A stretch of 64,000 bases of DNA. It comes from Paramarasmius palmivorus. Lineage: Eukaryota > Basidiomycota > Agaricomycetes > Agaricales > Marasmiaceae. Where the stretch lies: contig JAYKXP010000009.1 of NCBI GenBank assembly GCA_037176845.1, forward strand, positions 868,001-932,000. Direction: 5' to 3'. The notes below the pieces were generated by a model that saw nothing but the letters and a program-made list of their open reading frames with translations, made no database searches and was not told where the DNA came from. Position numbers and translations under genes: made by a program. Every line of letters starts with the position of its first letter. Within the stretch, counting starts at the first letter, position 1. Positions 12,952 through 23,880 of the stretch are shown here, in pieces.

Positions 12952-15004
12952 ATGTCCGATCCCTCAGTAGCCTGTCCACATCTTGACCTAGGGAATACAT
13001 GGGGAGCTACCTTAGTAGGTGTTATCATCGCAACTGGGTGAGTCACATTCAGGTTTCTCTCAAATCTACTCGATTCTCATCAATATTCTACAGACTGTAC
13101 GGGGTGACATGCCTTCAAACTTGGTCTTACTTCCAAAGCTACAAAGATCGTATTCTGGTTCGACTCGTGGTAAGTAATTTTCTTCAGAGAGAGGTTTGAG
13201 CCGACGACGACTTTGACATTGGATAGGTTCTAGCTCTCATGTAAGTTCCCCCGTGATTGTCGCGACCGCGGATGCTAACGCACCTTATAGTGCCCTGGGG
13301 ACCGTAGCTGAGGTTCTATCTATTCACGCGATATACTATCGGGTAATCCTGAATTTCGGGATTCCAGGGCCACTGACATTATATCTATGGTAAGGAACAT
13401 GCCGTTTTCGACGGAAAGGAGGCATTGATTTTTCCGCAGGAGCGATATTGTAAGGACCCTTCCCATCCGACGTTTACGTGCTCGTACTCAAGTCTCTTGT
13501 GGCAGGCGAGGATCCCAGTAACTGTAGGTCACGACATCCTTACCCCTGGTCGAAATTGAACTATCATTGACAGGTTGCCATCGAGCTCATCGTGCACGCG
13601 TTCTACGTCTCGCGAATCTATCAGCGTAAGCATCGAGGGAATCCTCGTTGTCTATTCATTGGCTTAACATCTCATCCACAGTTAGCTTCAAGAAGGACTG
13701 GGTGACGCCTATATTAGTGGTAGGCTGCTTTTTTCTTTTTTGTTAGCGGTACATTCACTAAATCAATGTCTCTAGTGTTTCTTGAAGGTGGTAGAAGTTG
13801 GTGAGTTGAACCTGGTCCTCACTCTTGACATCGACCAATTGAATAATGTATCATTCTGAAAGCGATATCCATTGGTGCGTCGCTCAGCAAACCGACATTG
13901 TGATTCTTCGCTGACTCATAGTCACGTAATTTTGAAGGCGAAACGTACAAAATGTTAGTTTCAATCCAATTATCGTCCAATACATTCTCATACAGTTGGA
14001 CACAGTGCCCAAAGACGAACATTCGAGGCTTTTGCAGGAGATCATTCTGCAGTAGTAAGTAACCATCTTCCGCTCGTCAATTGTGATCTGAATGGGAGAT
14101 ATCAAGGCATTGACGCTTACCGGTTTCGCACTCCTTATCACCAACGATGTGATATGTACTGTGGCGTTAACATTCTACCTACATAAAAGCCGTACGGGGA
14201 TCAAGAGGTGCGCCACAACTCCAGATGACCATCTACTTTGTTGATTTTGACTGCACCAATCATAGTACCGACACACTAATCAACAAGCTCATTTTGTACA
14301 CGATCAATAACGGTGCCTTAACGAGGTGCGCGACTAGCTCCTTGATATCTGTTTTGTAGATTTGACCACGATCGCCCGTAGTGTTGCCAGTATCGCTGTT
14401 GTGCTCTTCGTACGTGGCCATAGAAGACGCCTTCGCTTGCTGATGCGATCACCTTCTAGTTCAAGTTGCAACCAGAGAGTCTTATATTCTGGGCAATTTA
14501 CCAGAGCCTCTGTTACTGTATGTCGACCATTCGATCTATCCCTATAGATCTGACAGGTTTTTGCTTTCAGTGTTCGCTAGTTCACTCTTGTCAACGTTCG
14601 TTCATCAAATCTACTTCGAGTTTCTCGTCTAATAGCTTCTCAAGTCTCAATTCACGACGCACGATTTTCCAGCCATCCGCTTATGTCACGGTCAACGCCT
14701 TGGAGCTCGGAACATTCAGAGCCACGAATAGCACATCGACAACTACCGCTGCAGGCAGCTCTGGAGTCAAGGATACTAAGGTAACGTTGTATATCATGCA
14801 GCTATTATGTCGCATAGGCCTAATTTGTCTTCCGTGCGCCAGTCAATACAGGTTCTTGTCGACACTCACTCGGAAACCCAACGTAACTTCACTGGTCAAA
14901 AGGACGCGGTGAGTGACGTCTTGCTCTTGACACTTTGGGGAATTTATAGTTAACATGTTCGCAAGGGGTTGGCAGCGAAGAAGGTCGATCCATCGCCATG
15001 TTGA
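12952..15004 (+). CDS. DUF6534-type seven-helix membrane protein with micro-exons
   Basis: A chain of about 17 short exons gives a membrane protein of the DUF6534 family, which is expanded in Agaricomycetes and of unknown function. Supported exons include 12952-13037, 13094-13169, 13227-13240 (14 nt), 13291-13389, 13440-13449 (10 nt), 13506-13523 (18 nt), 13574-13625, 13682-13719 and 13776-13800; all keep phase. Family landmarks are WGATLVGVIIATGLYGVTC near the start, QTWSYFQSYKDR, a middle helix with IELIVHAFYVSRIYQLSF, then NDVICTVALTFYLHKSRTGIKR, and TDTLINKLILYTINNGALTS followed by a last helix ending LLSTLNSRRT. A cytosolic Ser/Thr-rich tail follows. The exons at 13.86-14.05 kb are tentative: the best acceptor choices there are weak. 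The stop at 15004 follows in-frame splicing of the last two exons. Confidence 0.8.
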
Positions 15005-15330
15005 ACCATGAAATATTGATTTAGTATGTTCACATCAAGTTTTCTAAATCTTTGACATCTGAGACACGTTACCCTAGACGTTGTACTGATGATTTTGCCC
15101 TATTCTTGGCTTGTATGTATCACCAAAAGGACTTTGTAACCCCTTTGCTACAATTGCATCATATCGACGACATAACCTCTTGCTCCTCATGATATACTCC
15201 AACTAAGCACTTCGATTACTCTCAAGCGCTGCAAGCTATCCAAGCAACATCCAAGTATCGGCTAGAGATCAGTGGAGATGATGACGTCTATGACTATATC
15301 ACATTTGACGTGAACGAGTGGACGAGTTGG

Positions 15331-15338
15331 TATAAAAG
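15331..15338 (+). promoter_or_regulatory. TATA box of the small hydrophilic-protein gene
   Basis: The sequence TATAAAAG lies 60 bases upstream of the ATG at 15391, a normal distance for a fungal TATA-driven gene with a short leader. Confidence 0.6.
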
Positions 15339-15390
15339 TCTTTCTTCGTGACATTGTACGCTCAGAAAACAGATTTTACTCACCACTATC

Positions 15391-15743
15391 ATGTCTGGAT
15401 CTAACACTACCAACGCCGAGTTCAAGAAGGTCTACCAGACGGTTGATCGTCCCCCAGTGACGGACCACAACATTAATGACGAGTACATGAGAAATCCTCC
15501 AAAGGTGTGTTTCGTTCCTGCTCACCCTGCCGCCCAGACATTGACATACCATGTTTGCAGAACATCGACACTGAAATTGATGTCCACACTCTTGAGCCCA
15601 TCAGCCACTTCACAAAAGTTCCTAAAAATGCAGACGAGAGTACTGGCAGAGGAATACTCGGGGACGAGGGTCGTGGGCGGGCAAAACAAAGCCAGGTTGA
15701 GGGGGAGATTGTTAACGAGAACACGGTGCATAGAAACTCTTGA
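15391..15743 (+). CDS. small hydrophilic protein (98 residues)
   Basis: Two exons (15391-15504, 15561-15743) with a clean GTGTGT donor and a TTGCAG acceptor give 99 codons including stop. The protein is charged, has no signal peptide or membrane segment, and looks intrinsically disordered (MSGSNTTNAEFKKVYQ at the start, GRGILGDEGRGRAKQ near the end). A TATA box sits 60 bases upstream, which suggests an inducible, strongly expressed gene. I do not recognise the family. Small hydrophilic proteins of this kind are often stress-related in fungi, but nothing in the sequence proves that here. Confidence 0.6.
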
Positions 15744-16292
15744 AAGGTCTTATCTCGGCCTTCATTGGCAAAGGGTCATATACATATCATTGTGTTACAG
15801 TGACGAATTACTGTAGAGATAGTAGTCAGCTCAAAATATATTAGAAGAATGGTAGAACTTGTCCCGAGTACTATTATCGACCTGAGGGCTTCGATGTGAT
15901 GCCAATGTAACGCAAGGAAAGGGAAATTTGATTTTGTGGACGCGACAGACGATAACACGTGATGAGAAAATATGCCACTTTTTGGAAACGTATCAGTTTA
16001 AGGATCTTGCCGCGCTGCATCAGAAAATCGCAACAGTTACGTTCTTACTCACTACTCATACGCATGTTCAGTGTTTCACTCCCCGGGTTATTGGCAGATA
16101 ATGGATACATATATTCTGAAGCACGGCGTCGTTGGAAAGGTGATTAGCGACTCAGATTTCGCGTTCTCGGTTTCAAAGGTGCCGAGATCGGCATCAGGTC
16201 GGAAAGCCGGCAAGAGTAAAACATGGTTTTGCCGAAGTCCATTCGTGCGGATTACATCCTTTTCTACAAAGTGCATATACAAGAAATCCTTT

Positions 16293-17960
16293 CTAGTTTG
16301 TGTTAACCGCTTCATTACCAATAAACCAAGACCTCGCATGATCGATTTCGGAATGATCCAATGTGTCCAGTACTATATCATCAGTGTCACCCGAAAGTTC
16401 CTGGCTTCTGCGTACTCCAGGGGCGAAACGCATGGAACCCCCCGCTGTGGGTAACTGACTGGCAGCGACGGTAGCACTCTGTAGGCAAGCCAAACAATTA
16501 ATCTTAGGACCAATGCAGAGGACAATGAAAATGACCTGTCTTAGATGGAGGAGCATGCGCGATGTGAGGACAGAATGAATGACTGGCTGCATACTATAAG
16601 GCGGGCTGAGTCCTGTATGCAACTTGAAACAATACAGAGCATAACGTACGATGTGAGAAGATTCACAAATTCAGACTGAAAATAAACGGCACTATCAGCG
16701 CATAATCGACGAGCAAGGAACGTGATTCTCACAGTGGTTTTATATCGGACAATAATGTTGGCGATGGAACAGGCTGTGTACGTGTCAATGCAAGCACTAT
16801 CTCAGGCTGCACAAAGTCGGTCGCACCGAGTATAAAGAAATTGTAGGATAGCCCTGAGATCAAAGTTTCAGCACAGGAAGTGGCGCGTCAACGATATCAA
16901 TGGAGTACCGTCCAGAAAGAAGACCCTGATGAAGGAGGAGGTTCCAGATCTATCTGATTATCCTTGCTTTGAGAATTGAACATTTTTCAGAGAAAAAGGT
17001 GGCGTACAATGATTCGCCGCTTTAATGAGCGTCAGAGTGAGAATCACTGAGGGGCAAATTAATCAGTCGGACGGAAATAGATGAGAGATAAGTCACGGTG
17101 CAAGAAGTTGTAGCGTACCTGTCTCATATGATACAAGGACCATATAGCACACTGAGAGGGCATTGGTGCTCGCAAAGTAGGGTGGACACACTCCATATGC
17201 CGTGTATATATCCTCACCGAATGCTGTTAGATGTGCATTAGCCTAGGACTTGGATAAACGTGAACCAGAATAAGGGTCCCACTGACTATTTTGCTCCACC
17301 TTAACTGTGGCTATCTTTGATATTGCCGTAGAAACCAGCGCCGCGGTCACTGCAGCCAGGAGCAATTTGACCTTCCGATTACCGTGCCATATTGCCCATA
17401 CACGAATGGCTAGGATAACTATTGGGCAGGTGTTAAATGGAACAGCTATTGGGATTTGTATGGTTACGAACATACCTTCAGCAACGACGATATCCATCAA
17501 CGTGGAGTCTGATGAGACAATTAGCGACGCGGGAAGAAAGATAACATCGGAGTTGACGCGTACAGACGGCTGATTGCGTCAACCTGGCGCATTTCACAAG
17601 TCCAGCATCCCGAATTATATCCACTAAAAAGGATTTCTATGCTCGCTGTGCGCTGTTCACAAATCGATATGGTGCATACCATAAAGCGTCAGAAAACCTC
17701 CAATGAATGGCATGTAACGCGTCAAGAAAAAGAGGATTCTTCCGACGTTCCATGGACTACCTATCCAGACAAGCTCGATTTCCCTGTCTATCGTGAGAAG
17801 GTAGTCGAAGACCTAACGATGAGTAGGATATCGTTAATACGACGTTGAAAACTATCACGATGAAAGACCCACGAGGATTGCGACACTGGCATCTGTACGG
17901 ATGGTTTGTCGTGAGTGGCAGGTAGTCTCAAACAGAAAATCGTGACCAACATTCGATGAA
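16293..17960 (-). CDS. DUF6533 transmembrane protein
   Basis: Several minus-strand exons carry the DUF6533 signature. The block beginning at 17812 reads VFDYLLTIDREIELVW then SPWNVGRILFFLTRYMPF, the diagnostic N-terminal motif of this Agaricomycete family. It is followed by PIVILAIRVWAIWHGNRKVK (about 17400), GVCPPYFASTNALSVCYMVLVSYE (about 17130-17200), a LTLTLIKAANH segment (about 17030), TACSIANIIV (about 16760), and VIHSVLTSRMLLHLRQ (about 16540-16590). The last exon is a polar tail ending at 16293. The family has about seven helices and no known function. Another exon probably ends at 17883, but I could not fix the start codon, so the 5' boundary is approximate. Frames hold across the blocks I recognise, so there is no proof of decay. 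Confidence 0.7.
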
Positions 17961-17964
17961 CTTA

Positions 17965-18722
17965 AGGAGAAATAGAGTGAGCTATGTTGTCAACAGAATG
18001 ATTGTCCGTTGACTTACCACCACCACATGCAGTTTTTGCATGTAGTCCAACATTGCCCAGGGATCGGATTGAACTGACATCTTGTGTTGTCAGTTTCTGT
18101 CGGCCAGCTGGTGGATTCGTGTAAGGGACCTAGCTCCGCTAATATATGCTTCGCAGTTTTGTAATCCAGCTGAAAACTGGACCTGAGACGCTTAAGGATT
18201 GTCGTCCCCACGCGGAAGGCACTGCAAATCCGGCCAATCGGAGGCACTATCGGCAGATAAAGTCCGAAACGCTAACTTATCGTTCAAGGGGAAGTGAGGT
18301 TAGAGCGCTATCATTACGAGTGAAACACACATATAAAGATAGTTTTGTACCTATAGCAAATCACAATGCCTACCTCATATATTCTGTCATGATTTCCAGC
18401 GGGACTCAGGCTGCAGCTATGATGGAGAAGTTCATGAAAGTCCAGGTTGAGATCTTGAAAAGTCAGCCCGCACTGAAACAACCGAAGTGACATATGTGTG
18501 CGGAAACTCCACTCGTTTGGTTGATTCATGCAGAGCCAATCTCGGCCAAATTGGCGCGACCGGTCACGCGATGGGAATAATACCCTTTTCAGGAAAGTGT
18601 CACTACAACGGAGTTACCAGTGAGTTACCCGTCACAAACCTGTCACCCTCAGATTTCTCTCTTGCAATTCTCGTGATTTTTGTTCATGAAACCTCAGGCA
18701 AGCATCTATTACTGTCAATGCT
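17965..18722. other. no supported gene
   Basis: This stretch separates the divergent DUF6533 gene and the kinase relic. Short frames are present on both strands, but none carries a motif I know or joins to a neighbour by convincing splicing. It may contain the missing first exon of the DUF6533 gene. Confidence 0.35.
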
Positions 18723-20003
18723 TTGATATATTTCGAAACGAACTTTCTTTCTGATCAGAGAAAGTGGAGTGATGACAGCGGCATCGGAACAGCCTACAAT
18801 ACAGACTTGCAGTGCATTTGGATCCTCGATTCCTCGGTGAGCTCAAGATCATCCTCTTTCGAATGGGATAACCTTATTGTGGTGTGTTCAGTGACGAGCT
18901 GGCTGTTACATACCGCACACTTCAACCCAACTCCAACCGTTCCCAAAGAAAGACGATACCTAGAACGCACGGCCCAAATTCTCGACGTTTCCGAGCTGCG
19001 TAGGGTTATCTGTGTCCCGTCATTGGAAGATGGGTCGAAAGAGCGGTCATCAAAGGAGGTGGAGAGGGTACCGTTGCTCATGGAAATGCTTCAGTCTGTG
19101 AGTAACAAGTCTTGAGTCATCAGTTTTCTTAAACGTTCTTACCGCAGGAAGCCGAAAGTTGCGATAATGCAAAAGGGTACCAGAAGACGTGCATGACCTA
19201 TCTGTCTGCCCTGCTGAAGCGGCATCGCTCTCTACCCCCTCTCTTTATCAATGACGTTACATGTCTGGATTCAGATCCCGTCAGCGGAGTAGATCTTGTC
19301 GTTCTCTCGTTCTCTCTCGTATTCTGATCTTGACGACCGTCCAGAACATCTACAGGGGGCACCTTGGTACTCGTCTACTCCGTCTCAAGGTTCTACGCAT
19401 GTTTTTAGGATGCGACATTACAGCAAAAGGACCTTTCTGTGAGTTCTTCAACTATCTAAAAGTGGTCTTGAATTCTTACTATTTCTGTGTAGGCCTTTTA
19501 CCACGAACATACCAGGTCAAGATCCTCGCCACCAATGATCTTCGCTGCCTCGCAGATTTTGGTTCGGCGGTTGCTGCGGAATCCCCCTTGACCGACAGAG
19601 CTTCTTACTTGTCTGTAAAACATGTAAAAGCTCGTGAAAGGCTTCCACAAAAGGCTCGATGGTGCCTGCTACGGATATTCGACACTCGACACCACCACAT
19701 CCATCCACTCCTGTTGGTTTACGATATTTACTCTACACCCACGAAGTTCAAGACAAGTTCTCGCACGATGAGAGTTGTGGATCAAGAACGCTCGGAGCAC
19801 ATTTGGAGAACGAGGAAGACAACGATCTCACTTCGCCGAGGTTTCGCAGGAAAGCAAAGTTACGAAGAGCTAGGGGAAATCAAAACCTACAACGGTCAGA
19901 CTCGCCGAGTAGTAAAAGGTGCGCACGGGCCTCTGGAAGGCGAAGCCGAGATACTGAGAACATAGCGGATCTTGCTGAAGGACCCGAGGTGAGTCTATTA
20001 TAA
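18723..20003 (+). pseudogene. decayed protein-kinase copy (first of a tandem trio)
   Basis: The copy starts with a regulatory N-terminal region. After an intron (about 19099-19147) it reads SLPPLFINDV, matching the LPESMFVTGV segment just before the kinase domain of the third copy (about 22620). N-lobe remnants follow: IYRGHLGTRL then LKVLRMFLG (19352-19430). Within ~100 bases the sequence jumps to ILATNDLRCLADFGSAV (about 19520-19575), which in intact relatives lies roughly 90 residues further on, beyond the HGD catalytic loop. The alpha-C helix, hinge and catalytic loop are therefore missing. The remaining C-lobe is only faintly recognisable (ARW, then VYDIYS) and drifts into Arg/Lys-rich sequence. 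I read this as a kinase pseudogene with an internal deletion. A short expressed fragment cannot be excluded. Confidence 0.62.
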
Positions 20004-20293
20004 TAATGATCATGTTACTAGCCAACAAGCGAGCACAGGTTATGAACACGTTGGTAACATATACAAGCAGCTGTCAGATAAATGAATGAATATTCAAGTT
20101 CCTGTCAAATCCTCTCTCTCGCGTGACCCTACAACGAAGTTTCTCGATATTTCGAGCGCTTTCTCGAATGTTCGTGCCCATTGACACGGGTTCACAGCAT
20201 CTGTTAGTGTTACCCGTTGCTCACGGCAGTAATCTATTTCTTCCTCTTCCCATATAGTCTCAGCCAAATTCACGTCCTCCTACATGATCTAGA

Positions 20294-21849
20294 ATGGAAC
20301 CGCTGGCCGCAATCCCAGAAAGGTGTGTTAAGTGTTTATATCCTTGTCGACCTCTGCTTATTCTAATTTGTAGCCCATCGAACCGTGCCTGTGATTCAAC
20401 ATTACCGTACCCGTTTCACGTGCCTATTGAAGTTGTCCTTCGAGACGAAGCACCCTTCTGTTCAGGCGCGTCTCATTTTCTCTCACATCGAACACAGTTT
20501 GGAATGGTTCTGTTAGAAAGCGACATAGCGGACGGCAACGACCAAACCGATATTTGTACTCCTGGTTGCTTTAAGAATGCGGGTCGGAGATCTGGGTCTT
20601 CCTTGCTCACGGTGGACATAGCGTCCAAAGATGCACTGGTATCGAAGACTAAGTTCGCCGTGAGTGCCTGATAGTTACTCGATAGTTTTACTGACGCTTC
20701 CTTGCTATTAGGTCGTTTGGAAGGGTGTTCTTGACAAGAGGAGCGTTGCTGTGAAAGTCAGTCGAAGAGAGACAGATGACGAAAGGTCCGATGAAGTTAG
20801 TACTCAGTTTTGATTCAGTCTCGCCAAAACTCATTTGTTACTAGATCTTCTTTAAGCACTTCCGACGACGGTCTACGCTTAATCACGCCAACATACTGAA
20901 TTTTCTGGGTCTGAATCTGGAAACCTTTGCCCCAAACCTGAGTATCATCACCCCATGGATGGCAAATGGCAATGTCATCTCGTATCTGAAGAGTCACCCT
21001 GGCCATGATCGATTAAGCACGGTAAGGTCTTGGTTCCTGTTGTGAAGAGCCACTACCTGATGGAAATTTCACAGATAGCCCAATTTGCTGCTGGAATAGC
21101 GTATCTTCATTCGTTCCAACCACCTATTATACATGGAAACATCAAAGGCGTACGTGGACACTATAGCCTACCATTCTGTTACTCAACTTTGTCTCCAGTC
21201 AAACATTCTAATCACCAATGATCTTCAATGTACCATAACGGATTTCGGACTCCCGATATCTACCCACGAACCATCCCAACCTACGTCTCGCGACCTACAA
21301 CGAGAGTACCTCGTTGGTTCTTTTAGATGGCTACCTCCAGAAACCATAAACCAAGAGGCGGCTGGCACCGCTCTTGAAACACCACGTGACATTTATGCGT
21401 TTGCTTGCACCGTACTCGAGGTGAGTAGCCCTTTGTACTGCTCTCAGTCATCAGCTTCTGACAATTGCTATGAATAGATCATGACTGGTGAACATCCGTT
21501 TGTTGAAATACCTTTTGACCCAGCCGTCGTTGTCGCCGTTGCTCGGGGGAAACGACCCGCAAAACCTTCGAAGCCCATGCAGGGCTGGTGTCCACAGAAT
21601 ATCTGGAAGCTGGTGGAGAGTTGTTGGGACCAGGACCCTGTACAACGGCCTACCGCTGACACCATTCACCGGTACCTGGAGGAGCTTATTACTGCCCGAA
21701 AACAAGGAAGCTCAGGATGGGAACTCTTTCCCTTCTCGAGAGAGCTTCCCGTTGTGCGGGTATCTCCTTTACCGTGCCGCCGATCTGAAAAGAGATTCAC
21801 AAAGGAGGGTCTCAGCGTCAACAGCAATGACGAGAAAGGATGTGCGTGA
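20294..21849 (+). CDS. kinase-like protein with HGN catalytic loop (likely pseudokinase)
   Basis: Seven exons (20294-20322, 20374-20659, 20712-20795, 20845-21021, 21075-21149, 21199-21420, 21478-21849) keep phase exactly and give 414 residues. The domain has VAVKV (Lys ~120), a hydrophobic alpha-C/hinge region with NILNFLGLN, an activation loop starting TDFGLP (Asp ~232), then WLPPE, DIYAFACTVLEIMTG and the RPTADTI C-lobe motif. The catalytic loop reads HGNIKGSNIL: the proton-accepting Asp (HRD or HGD) is Asn at ~214, while the Mg-binding Asn and DFG remain. The glycine-rich loop is also poor (KFAVVWKG). It is probably a pseudokinase or a very weak kinase of the Agaricomycete tandem-kinase family. 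About 105 residues of unknown type precede the domain. Confidence 0.8.
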
Positions 21850-22037
21850 TACACGAGAATCTACTGAATAGATGTCTCATTGTATCTTACTTTACTAGAC
21901 CTTCCTCATGAAGTACGTCTAGTACGTGCACGCGTTTATCCTCTTGTCTGACCTAGCCCTGTCCTTCCAACAGACCTATTCGGTGAGTTCCACATATGTT
22001 CAATATGATTGCGGTGCTTATTGTACATGATATCTAG

Positions 22038-23649
22038 TGCCTTTTTACTCTCGCTCAAAAGGAATTGGCGAAGGACCCAGAAGGGTAACGGCGATGAGAC
22101 TCAATCCCGTCCAATCTTATATGCTCACGACGCTTTAGGTCTGAAGATTTACGGGGGATGCTGAGATCTCAAGAGACATTTCGTCGCAACGCAGTTCAAG
22201 GTATCATTCACGGACATCGGTTCCGGGAGAAGATATTCGAGGTTCGTGTAATGAGGTTTGGATGATATCCTTGCAGCTGATGCCATGACACCTTGCAGTT
22301 ATTACACGATGCTACGCTGACAAATCCAGCCGAGATGTATCAAGCAGTCGTCAGAGATGAGGCCCGAGTAGCGTCGCATGTCGAAGAGGTCCTCAGCTCG
22401 AGATCAGAGATGCTTTGTGCTGAATCGTTGAGCGAGGAAGACGCTGAGTGTTTCATGGATGCTTTGCAGGAGGTATGTCAATGTTGGGCTACTCGGCGTC
22501 TTGAATATTGAGTGTCAGTTCGCAGATCCTAGACAGTAAAGAGGGTAGACACTCCAATTCACTACGACAACGGATTCATTCCCTCTTGGTCACGTTATGC
22601 AAGAGATCTACTAAACTCCCCGAATCAATGTTCGTTACGGGAGTGAAGTTGGTCAGAGATCGGAGCGTTTGCTGCGGTGCCTTCGCAGATGTGTACCGGG
22701 GGATATTTCGTGAGCAGCATGTGGCGCTCAAGCGACTAAGGTTCTTTCGTGGCAATCAAGCCATGTTGTGCTCCGTTAGTATGTTTCCTCTGTCTGCAAG
22801 GTTCCCACTCTCATCATGGTCATAGAAATTTTGCAGAGAAGCAGCAGTTTGGCGGCGCTTTCATCATAGATATGTGATGCCATTCATTGGGATAGACGCG
22901 GAGACATTTCCGAGGCAGCCTTGCATGGTATCGCCGTGGATGTTCAACGGTACTATTACTGACTTCCTGAACAAGAGGACGAAAGTAGACGTTGATCGGC
23001 TGGTGGGTGCTGTGAGCATAATATCCGAGTGGAATGCTGATTGTCCAGTATTACTCAGCTCCTGGAAGTTTGCGAGGGAATTGAGTACCTTCATTCGCAG
23101 AACGTTGTTCATGGCGACATCAAAGGTGTACGTCCGGTTTCCTGGGTTTATCTTTCCTCGGGCTCATTCTCTGTGCAGGCCAATGTTCTCATTGACGACG
23201 ATCGGCATCCACGTCTGGCGGATTTCGGATTAGCCACTTTTGTTGATTCAGTGGGTCAAAGTGCGACACAACAAGGCGGAACACTCCGTTGGATGGCGCC
23301 TGAGCTACTCTCCTTCTCTGGTGAATGCATAAGGAGGACATTTGCCAGCGACATTTATGCATTTGGATGCCTTGTCGTCGAAGTGTGTCCTACTACATGA
23401 TTCTGCTACATCAATCTGAGTCTCACCATCATCTCTCTATAGGTGTACACCGGAAGGCCACCATTCTCTGACGTGTCCCACGATACCCAAGTGCTCTGCA
23501 AGATCTATCGAGGAGAACGACCGGATCGACCTTGCAACATGTCAGATTCGCTTTGGAACCTAGTACAGGCTTGTTGGCATCAAAAGAGCGAGTGTCGTCC
23601 TTCTGCTGAACATGTTGTCCACGAACTTCGTGCCATCGTGTCAACATAA
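22038..23649 (+). CDS. tyrosine-kinase-like protein kinase, HGD type
   Basis: Exons that keep phase are 22038-22084, 22139-22241, 22299-22472, 22526-22774, 22826-23002, 23059-23127, 23179-23382 and 23443-23649 (stop). A first small exon must lie upstream (about 21.90-21.98 kb), but I could not fix the start codon. About 140 helical residues precede the kinase domain. Motifs are GAFADVYRGIFREQHVALKR, FCREAAVWRRFHH, MVSPWMFNGTI, YLHSQNVVHGDIKGANVL (catalytic Asp present), LADFGLATF, GTLRWMAPELL, ASDIYAFGCLVVEVYTG and CRPSAEHV. All catalytic residues are visible, so it should be active, unlike its neighbour. HGD instead of HRD is normal in this Agaricomycete family, whose members are often clustered. 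Targets are unknown. Confidence 0.85.
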
Positions 23650-23880
23650 GGCTCCTTCGCCATTTCTGCTACACAAACGACTTACACCCGATCTGCATTG
23701 ATTCCACATTCGGGAAAGCTTCCTTAGGGTCGTCCTTGCAGTACAGCTATATACTCTGGGATGGGCCTTGCAATAGGACAGGACATTGCGGTGGATTGTC
23801 TATTGGTTCTATTGATACTGATACTTATACACTGTAAAGGTAGAGGTACATCATAATCTAGATCGTAGTACATGTTTATT

